Source of the DNA: Bacteroidales bacterium
GTDB taxonomy: Bacteria > Bacteroidota > Bacteroidia > Bacteroidales > Salinivirgaceae
Direction: 5' to 3'
NCBI GenBank assembly: GCA_012519055.1
Contig: JAAYQU010000043.1
Span: 1 to 64,000, forward strand
DNA length: 64,000 nt
This document shows positions 34,471 to 44,558 of the stretch, in pieces. The notes beneath the pieces were generated by a model. The model had not been told where the DNA came from. It searched no databases and saw only the letters and a program-made list of their open reading frames with translations. Made by a program: the position numbers and the translations under genes. How positions within the stretch are numbered: position 1 is the stretch's first letter; the number at the start of each line of letters is the position of its first letter.

Positions 34471-37053
34471 ATGAAAGCACTTTTTTCTGCAGTATTTGCT
34501 TTAGTGTCAATAACCTCGGCTTTTGCGATTCATCCACCTGATAGTCTTTTAAGATTGTCATTGAAAGGTAAAAACACCTACGAACAAGTAAATCTTATGT
34601 GCGAAGCTGCTGTGTGGTGGCGCGATAAAGGTTCGTTTGACAGTGCTCAGGCTGTTTTAAATCAGGCTATGACGCGTGCTAAGGAGAAATCCGATTCGGC
34701 TTCAGTAGGATTGGTATATTATCATCAAGGTGGCGTAAACTGGCGCATGGGACAGTACGAAGATGCACGAATAAGTTATCAAAAAAGCATTAGTATAAGA
34801 CAAGAACTCTCAGACGATTCCGGCGCAGCCTCTTCATATATCAACCTTGCATTAGTTCAACGCGATATAAGTAATTATGATGCTTCGCTGCGGACACTCA
34901 GAACTGCAAAGGAACTGTATCAGGAACTGAATGACAGTAGCGGATTAGCAGATGTTTTAACACTTTCGGGCGGTGTTTTCCTTAGACTGAACAATTACGA
35001 CAGTGCCTCAAGCAATTTTCACAATGCCCTATCAATCAGACACTTCATGTCTGACTCATCTTCAATAGCATCAAGTTTTACTAATTTAGCCACGCTATAT
35101 AAAACCAAAGGCGATTTTGACAGCTCGGTTTTTTATTTCAATGAGGCTCTATCCCTACAAAAGCGATTGGGGAACAAGTCAAATATCGCTTTTACCTACC
35201 TAAGTCTTGGCGGCTTGTACTGGGAAATGAAGGATTATCACAACGCCATAGACAACTATATTGAAAGCCTGAGGATATACGAAAAAGGCTCTGACAAAAT
35301 ACAAACAGCTTTGGTGCTAGAAAACATCGGGCTTATTTATCGCGATTTAGGCAACATTGACCGTTCGCTTGAATATCACAACTCAGTCCTTGAGATATAC
35401 AAATCAATCGGAAACCCTCTGCGCGAATCTATTGCACTAAATTTTATCGCCGGAGACTATTTAACTGCAAAAAATTATACAAAAGCTCTTGATTATTACA
35501 AAGCATCGTACACTATTCGCGAACAACTGAACAACAAGCAGTTAATGGCTGCAACATGTAACAGTTTAGGTATGGTGTATAAAAACTTAGATATATCTGA
35601 CAGCTCCCACTTCTACTATTTCAAAGCCTACGATTTATATACCGATTTAGGAGATTTGAGAAATCAGGCAGCAACGCTGAACAATATTGCCAATTTGAAA
35701 TGGAAAATTAACGATGTCGATTCCACAATGTACTATTTTAAAATGGCTTTAGCATCTCGCCAATTGATAATGGACGTACAGGGAGAGGGCTACACTATGT
35801 TGCAGTTTGGACAGTTCCTAATGGAAAACAAAAAGAACAAGCGTGCCTACGATATGGCTATAGGAGCATTTAATATATCCCAACAAATAAATGACTGGAC
35901 ACTTAAAAAAGATGCAAGTCTACTGCTTAGTAAATATTTTGAAACTGTCGGAAATTACAAACAAGCACACAGCTATTTTAAACTGTACAACGAATCGCAA
36001 GAGGCACTGAACCGAGATGAGACTATTAAACGGATCGCCGATATGGAGATTCGTTTCGAACACGAAAAACGAGTTCAGGCACTTGAAAGAAAACAGTTTG
36101 AGATAGAGTTAAAAGACTCGGAAATTAAACAAAAAAACCAACGCTACTACTATATGTTGGGGGCACTGGTTCTACTAATGGGCTTGGTTGTCACAGTTTT
36201 TATTGCTTGGCGACAAAAAATTCGTACAAACAAAATATTAAACCTACAAAAGCAAGAGATAGAGGCTCAACGGGATCAGATAAGCAGTCAAAACGAAAAA
36301 ATAACCGACAGCATTGTTTATGCAAGCAGAATACAAAAGGCTATGCTTCCACCTGAATCGGTTATAAACAATCTTTTCCCGGATCATTTCGTGTTTTTCA
36401 AGCCACGCGATGTAGTTAGTGGCGATTTTTACTGGGTGCACAGCGAAAATAATTATCGTGTTATTGTCGTAGCTGATTGCACTGGACACGGCGTTCCAGG
36501 TGCTTTTATGAGTATGATGGGCGTATCTCTACTAAATGAGCTTACAGGTCAATATTCAAGTTTCGATGCCGCAAAACTATTGGGAAGCCTTAGAGAAAAA
36601 GTCCGTATCAACTTACATCAAACCACATACACCGACGGCAGTAGCAACGACAGCATAGACATGGGGATGATAATAATTGAAAATTCTACCAACAAAGCAT
36701 GCTACGCAGGAGGTAATATTCCACTTTGGGTATATAGAGACAAAACCCTAACAACATACAATGCTGATAGAATGCCAATTGGAATACATATCGGAGAAGA
36801 AATGTCTTTTACAAATAATTTTGTTCAGCTTCAAAAAGGGGATACAATTTTCATGTTTTCAGACGGTTTCCCCGATCAATTTGGTGGTACAAGAAATAGA
36901 AAATTACTAGTTTCGGGGTTTAAAAAAATAATCGAGTCTATAGCTGAAACTGATATTGAAAAGCAAGCCACACTGCTTGAGAAAAACTTACAAGAGTGGA
37001 AAAAAGACACAAGACAAATTGATGATATTATTGTGTTAGGCGTAAAAATTTAG
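34471..37053 (+). CDS. TPR-repeat PP2C (SpoIIE-type) phosphatase
   Basis: An 860-residue sensor phosphatase. It starts with a signal peptide (MKALFSAVFALVSITSAFA), continues with about ten TPR units (residues ~40-500) that should lie in the periplasm, a transmembrane helix near 560-582 (YMLGALVLLMGLVVTVFIAW), a short coiled coil, and a cytosolic PP2C/SpoIIE domain (~620-860). Metal-binding motifs are intact: DVVSGDFYW, VVADCTGHGVPGAFMS, MFSDGFPDQFGG and RQIDDIIVLG. It likely dephosphorylates a Ser/Thr protein. An upstream TTG at 34462 is less likely as start because the leader begins at the ATG. First gene of a four-gene plus-strand group. Confidence 0.85.
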   Translation: MKALFSAVFALVSITSAFAIHPPDSLLRLSLKGKNTYEQVNLMCEAAVWWRDKGSFDSAQAVLNQAMTRAKEKSDSASVGLVYYHQGGVNWRMGQYEDARISYQKSISIRQELSDDSGAASSYINLALVQRDISNYDASLRTLRTAKELYQELNDSSGLADVLTLSGGVFLRLNNYDSASSNFHNALSIRHFMSDSSSIASSFTNLATLYKTKGDFDSSVFYFNEALSLQKRLGNKSNIAFTYLSLGGLYWEMKDYHNAIDNYIESLRIYEKGSDKIQTALVLENIGLIYRDLGNIDRSLEYHNSVLEIYKSIGNPLRESIALNFIAGDYLTAKNYTKALDYYKASYTIREQLNNKQLMAATCNSLGMVYKNLDISDSSHFYYFKAYDLYTDLGDLRNQAATLNNIANLKWKINDVDSTMYYFKMALASRQLIMDVQGEGYTMLQFGQFLMENKKNKRAYDMAIGAFNISQQINDWTLKKDASLLLSKYFETVGNYKQAHSYFKLYNESQEALNRDETIKRIADMEIRFEHEKRVQALERKQFEIELKDSEIKQKNQRYYYMLGALVLLMGLVVTVFIAWRQKIRTNKILNLQKQEIEAQRDQISSQNEKITDSIVYASRIQKAMLPPESVINNLFPDHFVFFKPRDVVSGDFYWVHSENNYRVIVVADCTGHGVPGAFMSMMGVSLLNELTGQYSSFDAAKLLGSLREKVRINLHQTTYTDGSSNDSIDMGMIIIENSTNKACYAGGNIPLWVYRDKTLTTYNADRMPIGIHIGEEMSFTNNFVQLQKGDTIFMFSDGFPDQFGGTRNRKLLVSGFKKIIESIAETDIEKQATLLEKNLQEWKKDTRQIDDIIVLGVKI

Positions 37054-37084
37054 TCGGAAAAAATATTAAGTGACAAAAAGAAAC

Positions 37085-37840
37085 ATGCAAGAAAAAAACA
37101 CGATACTGGTAATCGATCAAGAGTATTCGGTCGGCAACATCATTTTAGACTTAGTTAGAATACGTTACAGAAATGTACGTGCCGTTTGCTCAAACGACAC
37201 AGTTCAAATCGAAAAAATATTGACAGACGAACCGTTATGCCTAATATTTATTGATCATAAAATAGCTAAACAATCTAAGAACAGCATTACGCAAACGTTA
37301 ATCAATAATAACAGGAACAATGTTCCCATTATATTATTATCGACAAAAAACTCAGCCAAAAATACAAGTGCTGTAACAATCGCCGATACCATAGATAAAC
37401 CTTTTAAGCCTGCAACACTATTTCTGATAATAGATAAGTATGTGGATAATATTAATTCTGATGGTATTGCTTCTAAAGAATTTACAACTCCTGTATGGGC
37501 TGACTTTGAACATATTGACCTAAAAATAATGTTCGAAACTTACTCAAACGAAAGAGAAAAGGTTATAAAAATTTTGAAACTGTTTCCAGAAAGCATTAAT
37601 CCTCAATTTGCAAAAATAGATACACTTATAAGAAAAAGAAGAGCAGCTTTGCTAATTCAGGAGTTTATGTCAATTCGATCATCATTTCTATATTTCGCAA
37701 AACCAGATACAATATCAAGCATTGATAAAATCATAGGGCATTTAGAAAACAATCATATGGAAAATGTATCGGCCGAATATCAAAACCTACTCAAATTTTG
37801 GTCGAATATAAGTGCCGAAATTGATGAATTAATACTGTAA
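37085..37840 (+). CDS. Response-regulator receiver with degenerate Hpt-like C-domain
   Basis: A 251-residue cytosolic protein. The receiver domain (residues ~5-125) keeps the phosphoacceptor Asp57 (LIFIDHKI), Thr87 (ILLST) and Lys105 (DKPF), but the N-terminal acidic pair is reduced to Asp11-Gln12. The C-terminal half (~140-250) is all helical and resembles an Hpt domain, yet the helix that should read HxLKG is LIQEFMSIRSSFLYF, without His. I use the ATG at 37085; a GTG at 37070 would add five residues. It lies three bases before the TPR kinase-like gene. It may work by binding rather than phosphotransfer. Confidence 0.65.
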   Translation: MQEKNTILVIDQEYSVGNIILDLVRIRYRNVRAVCSNDTVQIEKILTDEPLCLIFIDHKIAKQSKNSITQTLINNNRNNVPIILLSTKNSAKNTSAVTIADTIDKPFKPATLFLIIDKYVDNINSDGIASKEFTTPVWADFEHIDLKIMFETYSNEREKVIKILKLFPESINPQFAKIDTLIRKRRAALLIQEFMSIRSSFLYFAKPDTISSIDKIIGHLENNHMENVSAEYQNLLKFWSNISAEIDELIL

Positions 37841-37843
37841 CAA

Positions 37844-40528
37844 ATGGCCCGTTATCTGCTATATATTTTATTGATAATTGCAAATTTATGTAGAGCTGAA
37901 GACACTGATACTCTTCAATATAGCATTACAGAACCCGATAAGTATAAATCAGTAAATCAATATCTCAAAATGGGATTAACGTTTGCTGACAAAAAAAATG
38001 ATTCGGCTCTATACTACTTTAACAAAGCAACCGAATTGGCAAAAGTATCGGCAGACACCAATACCATTATCAACACCAGTTTAGTAGAAATAAAATATTT
38101 AGAAGAGTTTGGCAAATATGCTGATGCTCTACAATGCGCCGAAAGCGTTAATAATTATTTGAATACAACAAAGTTAAACTCATCAATAATTGAATTTACA
38201 AAGACTAAAGGACGACTATATTGGAAAAACAGAGATTGGACAAAAGCTAAACTTGAATTCCAACGACTTAGGAATCTTGCAAGAAAGATATCAGACAAAG
38301 AGACCGAAGCCGTTGCAATTAACAATATAGGTTTGATTTTTAGCGAAACGGGCAATTTAGATTCTGCGTTGAGTTATCATCATCAATCACTTTTGATTTA
38401 TATGGACTTAAAGTCATATAAAAACGTATCATCAACATATAATTTGATGGGAAACGCCTGTCTGCGACTTAACAAATACGATGAGGCAATAAATAATTAC
38501 TACGAATCAAATAAATATGCGGCTCAGGCTGGCGACTCTGCTGGTATTGCCCGCAGTTTGAGCAATTTAGCCAAAGCGCAAACAAGAAGTGGAAATACCG
38601 AGAAAGCTATATCAAACCTAAATCAGGCTCTAAACATTTGGAAATCGTTAGGCAATGACGCTAATATAGCAGTAATATACAACGAATTAGGTTCAACCTA
38701 CAGAAATATAAACAACTACACACGTGCACTTGAAAATTTTCAGCATGCGTTGCAAATAAGACGTAATATTGCTGATATTCAGCAGATTGCAGCAACATTA
38801 AATAATATCGGAACTATTTATAAAGATATTAATATGCCCGAAACAGCTCTTGAGTATTACGAAGAGGCACTTACAATACATCAAAACTTATCGAACGATG
38901 CTTTAATTGCTCTCAGTCTCAACTACATAGGCGGTGTTTATTATAAAAAAGGACAATACGACCATGCCTTAGATTACTACCTTAGCGCATTGGGATACTG
39001 CGAAATAATTGGCGATAAAATTGAAAATGCACGCATTTTAAACAACATTGCAATGATGTATAAAAACTTAGGCAACTACAACATGTCATTGGAATATTAC
39101 AAAAAATCGCTTGAGCTATATCGCCAAATTTCAGATCATAAAAGAACATCGGATATTATCAATAATATTGGTAATCTGTATCTTACACAAAAACTATACA
39201 AGGAGGCAAAATCATATTTTTTACAGTCACTACGAATAAGAAAAGAGATAAAAGACTATAAAGGAGTAGCACAAACCAATTACGATTTAGCTATTGCCGA
39301 AGCAGAAAATCACAACATAACTCAAGCGATAACTTATTTACAATCAGCTTGGAATGAAAAGAGAGTTGATTTGAGTCACGAAATGAGACGTAATATTGCG
39401 CTAAAGCTCTCAGAATTATACGAAAGAAGATCGAATTTTAAAAGTGCATTGCTTTATCGTTATGAATATGAAGCGTATAATGATAGTCTTATAAATCAGG
39501 ATCTTGTTCTGAAACTTACTGAAGTAAAAACCCAATATGAAGCTGAAAAATTGAACTTTGCACGTCAGTTAGAGACAGAAAAGAAAGAAGCCGAAATAAA
39601 AGCAATAGTAAAAGAACAAAAAATGCGCGAAACTGCACTTATTAAAGAAAACCGATTAGAAAAATCTATCAGAAATCTCTTTATTTTACTTACTGTTGCA
39701 GCAATTGTTATAGCTATATTGCTTTTTTCACGTTATAGAGTTAAAAATAAGATAAATCTGAATCTGGAAAGTACAAACAAAAATCTTAACACCCTAAACG
39801 CCCAATTGGAAGAGAGTAAAAAAAATATCGAAAAAGTACAAAACACTAAGGATAAACTAGTTAACATTATAATACAAAATATTAAGCTTCCTTTTTTTGC
39901 AATGCTTCACAACGCCGAAATACAGTCAGCTAAAAGCTCTGAGAACAAATCAGACAATACAATACCAGCATTTATCCAGTCAACATCAAGCATTTACAAT
40001 CAAATAGAAAACACATTGAATTGGGCAAAACTTCAAAAACATTCAATTGAACTATATCCCGAAAGAACAAATATTTATCAGTTAATTGACGATATCACAA
40101 GCCTTTACAAATATTTATCTGACTTAAAACAAGTAGAGATAAAAAACTTGATTTCCAAAACTTTCTGTTTCAATTGCGATCCGGTAGCAGTTTCAATCGT
40201 GTTCAGTAACTTGATGTGGTACAGAATGCAATCAGCAATTGAACATGGTAAAATAACAATAAAATGCACTAACAGCGACGATTCAATAATAATTTCTATA
40301 TTTGACAATGGAGACCCGAACGAAAATAAAAAAATTGCACGGTTAATAAATATTGATGGCGATCTGGACATAGAAGACCGCGATGAGTTGTCGGAAACAG
40401 AAAAACATCTATTTTTTTGTTTAGATTTTGTAAAACTATGGGGAGGAAAACTTAATTTTGAGGTCTCATATAACAATGAATCAAAAATTGATTTTTTAAT
40501 TCCAAGTGAAACAAATATAACAACCTAA
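37844..40528 (+). CDS. TPR histidine-kinase-like protein lacking the phosphoacceptor His
   Basis: An 894-residue protein with a signal-type leader (ARYLLYILLIIANLCRA), ten or more TPR units (about 40-540), a transmembrane helix near 612-632 and a coiled coil. The dimerisation helix reads KDKLVNIIIQNIKLPFFAML, where homologous TPR kinases have SIIAHDLKNP, so the His is Gln. The ATPase-like domain (~770-890) keeps one DNG (IFDNGDPNENKK) but has no normal N-box Asn-Ala pair and no GTGLGL box. It is probably a pseudokinase that senses or scaffolds. It is paralogous in TPR region to the phosphatase at 34471. Confidence 0.75.
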   Translation: MARYLLYILLIIANLCRAEDTDTLQYSITEPDKYKSVNQYLKMGLTFADKKNDSALYYFNKATELAKVSADTNTIINTSLVEIKYLEEFGKYADALQCAESVNNYLNTTKLNSSIIEFTKTKGRLYWKNRDWTKAKLEFQRLRNLARKISDKETEAVAINNIGLIFSETGNLDSALSYHHQSLLIYMDLKSYKNVSSTYNLMGNACLRLNKYDEAINNYYESNKYAAQAGDSAGIARSLSNLAKAQTRSGNTEKAISNLNQALNIWKSLGNDANIAVIYNELGSTYRNINNYTRALENFQHALQIRRNIADIQQIAATLNNIGTIYKDINMPETALEYYEEALTIHQNLSNDALIALSLNYIGGVYYKKGQYDHALDYYLSALGYCEIIGDKIENARILNNIAMMYKNLGNYNMSLEYYKKSLELYRQISDHKRTSDIINNIGNLYLTQKLYKEAKSYFLQSLRIRKEIKDYKGVAQTNYDLAIAEAENHNITQAITYLQSAWNEKRVDLSHEMRRNIALKLSELYERRSNFKSALLYRYEYEAYNDSLINQDLVLKLTEVKTQYEAEKLNFARQLETEKKEAEIKAIVKEQKMRETALIKENRLEKSIRNLFILLTVAAIVIAILLFSRYRVKNKINLNLESTNKNLNTLNAQLEESKKNIEKVQNTKDKLVNIIIQNIKLPFFAMLHNAEIQSAKSSENKSDNTIPAFIQSTSSIYNQIENTLNWAKLQKHSIELYPERTNIYQLIDDITSLYKYLSDLKQVEIKNLISKTFCFNCDPVAVSIVFSNLMWYRMQSAIEHGKITIKCTNSDDSIIISIFDNGDPNENKKIARLINIDGDLDIEDRDELSETEKHLFFCLDFVKLWGGKLNFEVSYNNESKIDFLIPSETNITT

Positions 40529-40596
40529 TTATAAGACATATAAATCTCATGCAGTTATAAAATGACGGATACAACGAATTAACGTATAAATTGATT

Positions 40597-41826
40597 ATGA
40601 GACACCTGCTTTTATTTATAATTTTCACAATATCGCTACAATCGGGTTATGCGGAGCTAAAAGACAGCATTCCTGAAGAAGGCATAGAGCGTGTAATCGC
40701 ATTAAATGACTTAGCAAAAGAATTTCTTGATTCTGACCCTGATAAAAGCCGTGAATATTCAATAAAAGCAAGGGATTTGGCAAATGCTTTGGAAGAGTAT
40801 CACGAACTGTCTAACGCACTGAACTACATTGGATTATCATACTATAATCAAAAACAATACAACGAGGCAATTAGCTTTTTTCAACAGGCTTCGCGAGTAT
40901 CATTAAGGCTTGGGGCACGAGATAAAGCTGGTAATATTTTTCAAAAAATTGGAATGTCATACATTCTTTTGAAAGATTATCCGAAAGCAATTTTTTACTA
41001 TCAGCAAACAGTACGGATTTTTGAACAATTGGAACAAGATGACCATGTGGCAGAAACATATTTTGATCTTGGAGTAGTCTACTTTCTTGCTCGCGAATAT
41101 TCAAACTCGATAAATGCGTTGAACTCAGCTTTAAAGTTCTACGCAAAATTAGACAATCAACGAGGTATAGCACGAACTCACAGTCAGTTGGGAACAACAT
41201 ACGAAGAAACTGGAAATCTTAAAGAGGCGCTGTCGCATTTTCAGCAAGCACTTCAAATACAACAGCTTTTCCACAACAAAGATCAAATAGCATTTAACTT
41301 GAACAACATAGGACAAATTTATTTCAAGCTGAAGCAACTAGAAAAATCGAACGAAACTTTGGAGGAAGCCCTTAAGTATTGCAATAAGAATTACACAGAG
41401 CTTTATTCAAAAATTTTGCTTAATATCGGAAAGGTCAAATTCCTAAAGAGAGATTACAAAGCAGCAGAAAATGAGTATAATAAAGCTTTAGTTTTAGCTG
41501 ACAGCATTAAAAACAACACACTATTAAGTGATATTTACCACAACTTATATCTTCTTCATATTGAAACTAATGACAGCCGCAGAGCACTGGAGAGTTATCA
41601 GAAATTCGTAACATTAAAGGACTCAACTGCAATTGAAACTCCGATAATTCAAACAAGAATTAAAACTGAATATGATGACAAATATGGGGATGTTTATGTT
41701 GCAATTTTTATTGTGCTAACTGCAATTATCATATGGCTAACTATTGTTATTATTAGAATTAAAAATCAACGCGATAAAGCTTTGGAAATTCTCCGCAAGC
41801 ATAATATTGATGTTAGTAACGATTAG
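40597..41826 (+). CDS. TPR-repeat membrane protein
   Basis: A 409-residue protein with a signal peptide (MRHLLLFIIFTISLQSGYA) and about seven TPR units (residues ~50-340), then one transmembrane helix near 370-388 (VAIFIVLTAIIIWLTIVIIR) and a short basic tail. It lacks any output domain, unlike the TPR phosphatase and kinase-like proteins before it, and looks like the sensor part alone. The ATG at 40597 is preferred over the TTG at 40591. The stop codon overlaps the start of a 28-nt palindrome. Confidence 0.75.
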   Translation: MRHLLLFIIFTISLQSGYAELKDSIPEEGIERVIALNDLAKEFLDSDPDKSREYSIKARDLANALEEYHELSNALNYIGLSYYNQKQYNEAISFFQQASRVSLRLGARDKAGNIFQKIGMSYILLKDYPKAIFYYQQTVRIFEQLEQDDHVAETYFDLGVVYFLAREYSNSINALNSALKFYAKLDNQRGIARTHSQLGTTYEETGNLKEALSHFQQALQIQQLFHNKDQIAFNLNNIGQIYFKLKQLEKSNETLEEALKYCNKNYTELYSKILLNIGKVKFLKRDYKAAENEYNKALVLADSIKNNTLLSDIYHNLYLLHIETNDSRRALESYQKFVTLKDSTAIETPIIQTRIKTEYDDKYGDVYVAIFIVLTAIIIWLTIVIIRIKNQRDKALEILRKHNIDVSND

Positions 41827-41853
41827 TAAAGACGGAACATGATCCGTTTTTAC
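41826..41853. repeat. Diverged copy of the 28-nt palindrome
   Basis: GTAAAGACGGAACA followed by TGATCCGTTTTTAC: the same 28-nt design as the perfect palindrome at 45458-45485, with six differences. It can still fold through G-U pairs and may serve as a terminator for the TPR gene whose stop codon it touches. Confidence 0.6.
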
Positions 41854-41937
41854 TCAATATACTTTGATATAGGTCAATAAATCATTGATAAATGAGCAAA
41901 CATATTTACAATTTTATACGTATTATTACAAACTCAA

Positions 41938-44478
41938 ATGATAAACTTTAATCCAAATAGAATGAGACGCTTATTAATTATCCTGACATTTGCCTTAATT
42001 CCTACAACAGGATTGTTTGCACTTGACTTTTACTGGAAAGGAGGAACAGGAAAATGGAATGATCCAACTATGTGGGAACTTCTAACAGCAAAATCTAATG
42101 AAGAAGTAATTCCATCAAAAACTGACAATGTATTTATCGATAAGTCTAACAGTCATATCTTTATTGACAACAATATTGAGGTTGGAAACCTATACTGGGA
42201 ATCCGGAAAAATAACCGGAAAACCAGAAACTAAAATTTCATCATACGGAATAATTGAAATTGGGACATCCGTTGTTGATAATTTTGAAGGTGTATGGGTT
42301 TTAAAATCGGAAAAAAGAAGCACTATAAGATCTGATATCAAACTAAAAGGCTCAGTTCATATAGAGGCTATCGGAGAAGTTGTTTTGAACACTCCAATAA
42401 AAACATATTCTGATTTTGTGATTAAGAAAGGAAAGGTTACTATCAGCAGTTTAGTTGAATGTAATGTTTTAATTTTAGAGGAAAATGAAGCATATAACAT
42501 CTTAATAAACAATGCCACTATTCGTAAAGACCATTTAGTTATTCGGGATAATCCAAATCGTAAGCTAAAAATTAACGGAATAAATCTTGAAAGAGTAACC
42601 CCAAGAGATGTAACAAGAGAAGGTGAGCTGGCAAAAGGAGAAGTCTATCACTTTTGCGATAATACAAATGCCCAATTAGTCTTAAAAGCAGCAAAAGAAC
42701 CAAATGTTCCTCTACCCTATGTTAAATTTTTTGTGATTTGGTTTGATCAAAATCTTGTTGAACGAGGCACATTCACAGAAATACGCCCTACAAGTGGTCT
42801 AGAGGCAGTTGACTCTATAATTGTGCAATCTACTCATTCTCATACTCCAGACACCATAATATATTCTTATTGGCAAGTATCTTATCATGATAGCGCAAAT
42901 GCCATAGACTTGCCCCCTGCTACCTATGATATAGAAGGTACAGGTAATCGCCACTATTTATCTGAAAACAGTGTATATACAGCATATTGTGACAGCATAG
43001 TTCCAGCTACAATTGGGAAACCTAATGGTGCTATATATATGAACAAGAATGGAGCTGCTCCAGTAAAATATTCAATAGTGGGTGAAACTAATCAGGATGG
43101 AGTGTTTGAAGGCTTGGTCGCGGGCACGTACAACGTCACAGTGACGAGTGATAGCTCAACATGTATTAAGGAAACTGTAATAAACAATATCATGGTTGGA
43201 GAAGTGGAGCTAAAAAACTTGACGGCAGTTCAACTAAATGCTTCTCCCAATGCATTAGTTAACGTTCCACACACCTCTTCTTTCATTATTTTTAACCAAG
43301 GATCTTATCTTGTTGCAGGGACACAATATACAGTTCAGCTACAAGATACAGCAAATACCGTATTGGCAACTGCAAGCGGAGTAGATATAGCTTCAGAAGC
43401 ACAAGCTTCTATTGACATAACGTGGACACCAACAACAGCAGGAACTATTGGCATTAAAGGTGTTATCCTATATGCCGAAGATCAAAATCCTAATGATGAC
43501 ACCACTGCTATTGTCAACGTAACAATAACTCATCAAGAATATACTTTAACATTAGTTGCAAATCCAGCCAATGGAGGTACCGTAAACGATAACGTAAACG
43601 GCAACTACCAACAAGGCGAAAATATCACAGTGGTAGCCACACCTGCTGATGGATACTGCTTCATTAACTGGACAAAGGACGGAGTTGAAGTTAGTACTGA
43701 TGCAGAATTTGTATATACAATGCCAAGCGAAAATGTTACTTTAACTGCTAATTTTGAAGTTACATATACTGTAACATTTAAAGTTTATTATGAGTTAGGT
43801 GGTCCAATCGAAGGTGCAACTATCGTAGTTAACGGAGAGACATTAACAACCGATTCCTTAGGAATAGCTACTATTAACTTACCTAATGGAGAGTATTATT
43901 GGATATTATCCATATCAGGGTTATCTGATACAGAAGGCTCGATTACAGTTAACAATCAAGATGTTGAGATATTTATTGAGGCTCCAGCGCAACATTTTGC
44001 AATTACTTTCCATGCAGAATGTGGTGGAGTACCACTTGAAGGAGTAGCAGTTAGTGTTGACGGTGATCTTGAGAGCGGAGAGTTAACAACTGACGAACAG
44101 GGTAATGCTACAATAGAATTAGTTAATGGAGACTACACTTATACCGCTACAAAAGAAGGATATAACGATTTAAATGGTTCGTTTGTAGTTAACGATGCTG
44201 AACAAACAATTACTCTAAATATGATTGGAATTGAAGGGTTGACAGAGAATTTTTTACGACTATATCCTAATCCAGTTGAAAGCATATTAACAATAGAACG
44301 TAACAGTAGCGACGAAGTTATTATTGAGCTATATAACATAGATGGTACACTAATCGGTACAACAAAAACCGATAATGCAACAACCACTATTAATGTTGGA
44401 ACGTTAAACTCAGGTTCTTACTTTGTAAGAATAATTGGAGCTAACAAAACTATAGTACATAGGTTTATTAAGAGATAA
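41938..44478 (+). CDS. T9SS-sorted multidomain surface protein
   Basis: An 846-residue exported protein (start possibly at the ATG 41962, where the signal peptide MRRLLIILTFALIPTTGLFA begins). It opens with FYWKGGTGKWNDPTMWE, a motif common at the start of Bacteroidota adhesin-like proteins. Further on are a SprB-like repeat (GKPNGAIYMNKNGAAPVKYS), a CARDB-like region, a divergent InlB B-repeat (ANPANGGTVNDNVNG ... ENVTLTANF), two carboxypeptidase-regulatory-like beta domains (VYYELGGPIEGATIVVNG, CGGVPLEGVAVSVDG) and a type A C-terminal sorting signal (LYPNPVESILTI ... GSYFVRIIG). It should be secreted by the type IX system and attached at the surface; adhesion is likely. Confidence 0.85.
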   Translation: MINFNPNRMRRLLIILTFALIPTTGLFALDFYWKGGTGKWNDPTMWELLTAKSNEEVIPSKTDNVFIDKSNSHIFIDNNIEVGNLYWESGKITGKPETKISSYGIIEIGTSVVDNFEGVWVLKSEKRSTIRSDIKLKGSVHIEAIGEVVLNTPIKTYSDFVIKKGKVTISSLVECNVLILEENEAYNILINNATIRKDHLVIRDNPNRKLKINGINLERVTPRDVTREGELAKGEVYHFCDNTNAQLVLKAAKEPNVPLPYVKFFVIWFDQNLVERGTFTEIRPTSGLEAVDSIIVQSTHSHTPDTIIYSYWQVSYHDSANAIDLPPATYDIEGTGNRHYLSENSVYTAYCDSIVPATIGKPNGAIYMNKNGAAPVKYSIVGETNQDGVFEGLVAGTYNVTVTSDSSTCIKETVINNIMVGEVELKNLTAVQLNASPNALVNVPHTSSFIIFNQGSYLVAGTQYTVQLQDTANTVLATASGVDIASEAQASIDITWTPTTAGTIGIKGVILYAEDQNPNDDTTAIVNVTITHQEYTLTLVANPANGGTVNDNVNGNYQQGENITVVATPADGYCFINWTKDGVEVSTDAEFVYTMPSENVTLTANFEVTYTVTFKVYYELGGPIEGATIVVNGETLTTDSLGIATINLPNGEYYWILSISGLSDTEGSITVNNQDVEIFIEAPAQHFAITFHAECGGVPLEGVAVSVDGDLESGELTTDEQGNATIELVNGDYTYTATKEGYNDLNGSFVVNDAEQTITLNMIGIEGLTENFLRLYPNPVESILTIERNSSDEVIIELYNIDGTLIGTTKTDNATTTINVGTLNSGSYFVRIIGANKTIVHRFIKR

Positions 44479-44499
44479 GCTAAAACATTGAGAATAAAG

Positions 44500-44541
44500 A
44501 AAAAGGAGTCGTCTTTAAAAAAGACGACTCCTTTTTTTTTA
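44500..44541. terminator. Bidirectional rho-independent terminator
   Basis: AAAAAGGAGTCGTCTT and its complement AAGACGACTCCTTTTT flank a short A-rich loop, with T-runs available on both strands. It ends the T9SS protein gene (plus) and the pyrF gene (minus). Confidence 0.85.
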
Positions 44542-44558
44542 AAAATTGCTTTTGATTT

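Noticed and set aside
37070-37084. GTG start for the receiver protein
   Set aside because: The ATG at 37085 is closer to the first receiver strand; the extra five residues are not part of the fold.
34471-41826. Internal DNA repeats in the TPR genes as mobile or tandem elements
   Set aside because: The repetition is at protein level (34-residue TPR units) with divergent codons, as expected for TPR proteins.
44500-44541. Possible riboswitch or attenuator upstream of pyrF
   Set aside because: The hairpin is downstream of pyrF, which is read on the minus strand, and has the form of a plain bidirectional terminator.
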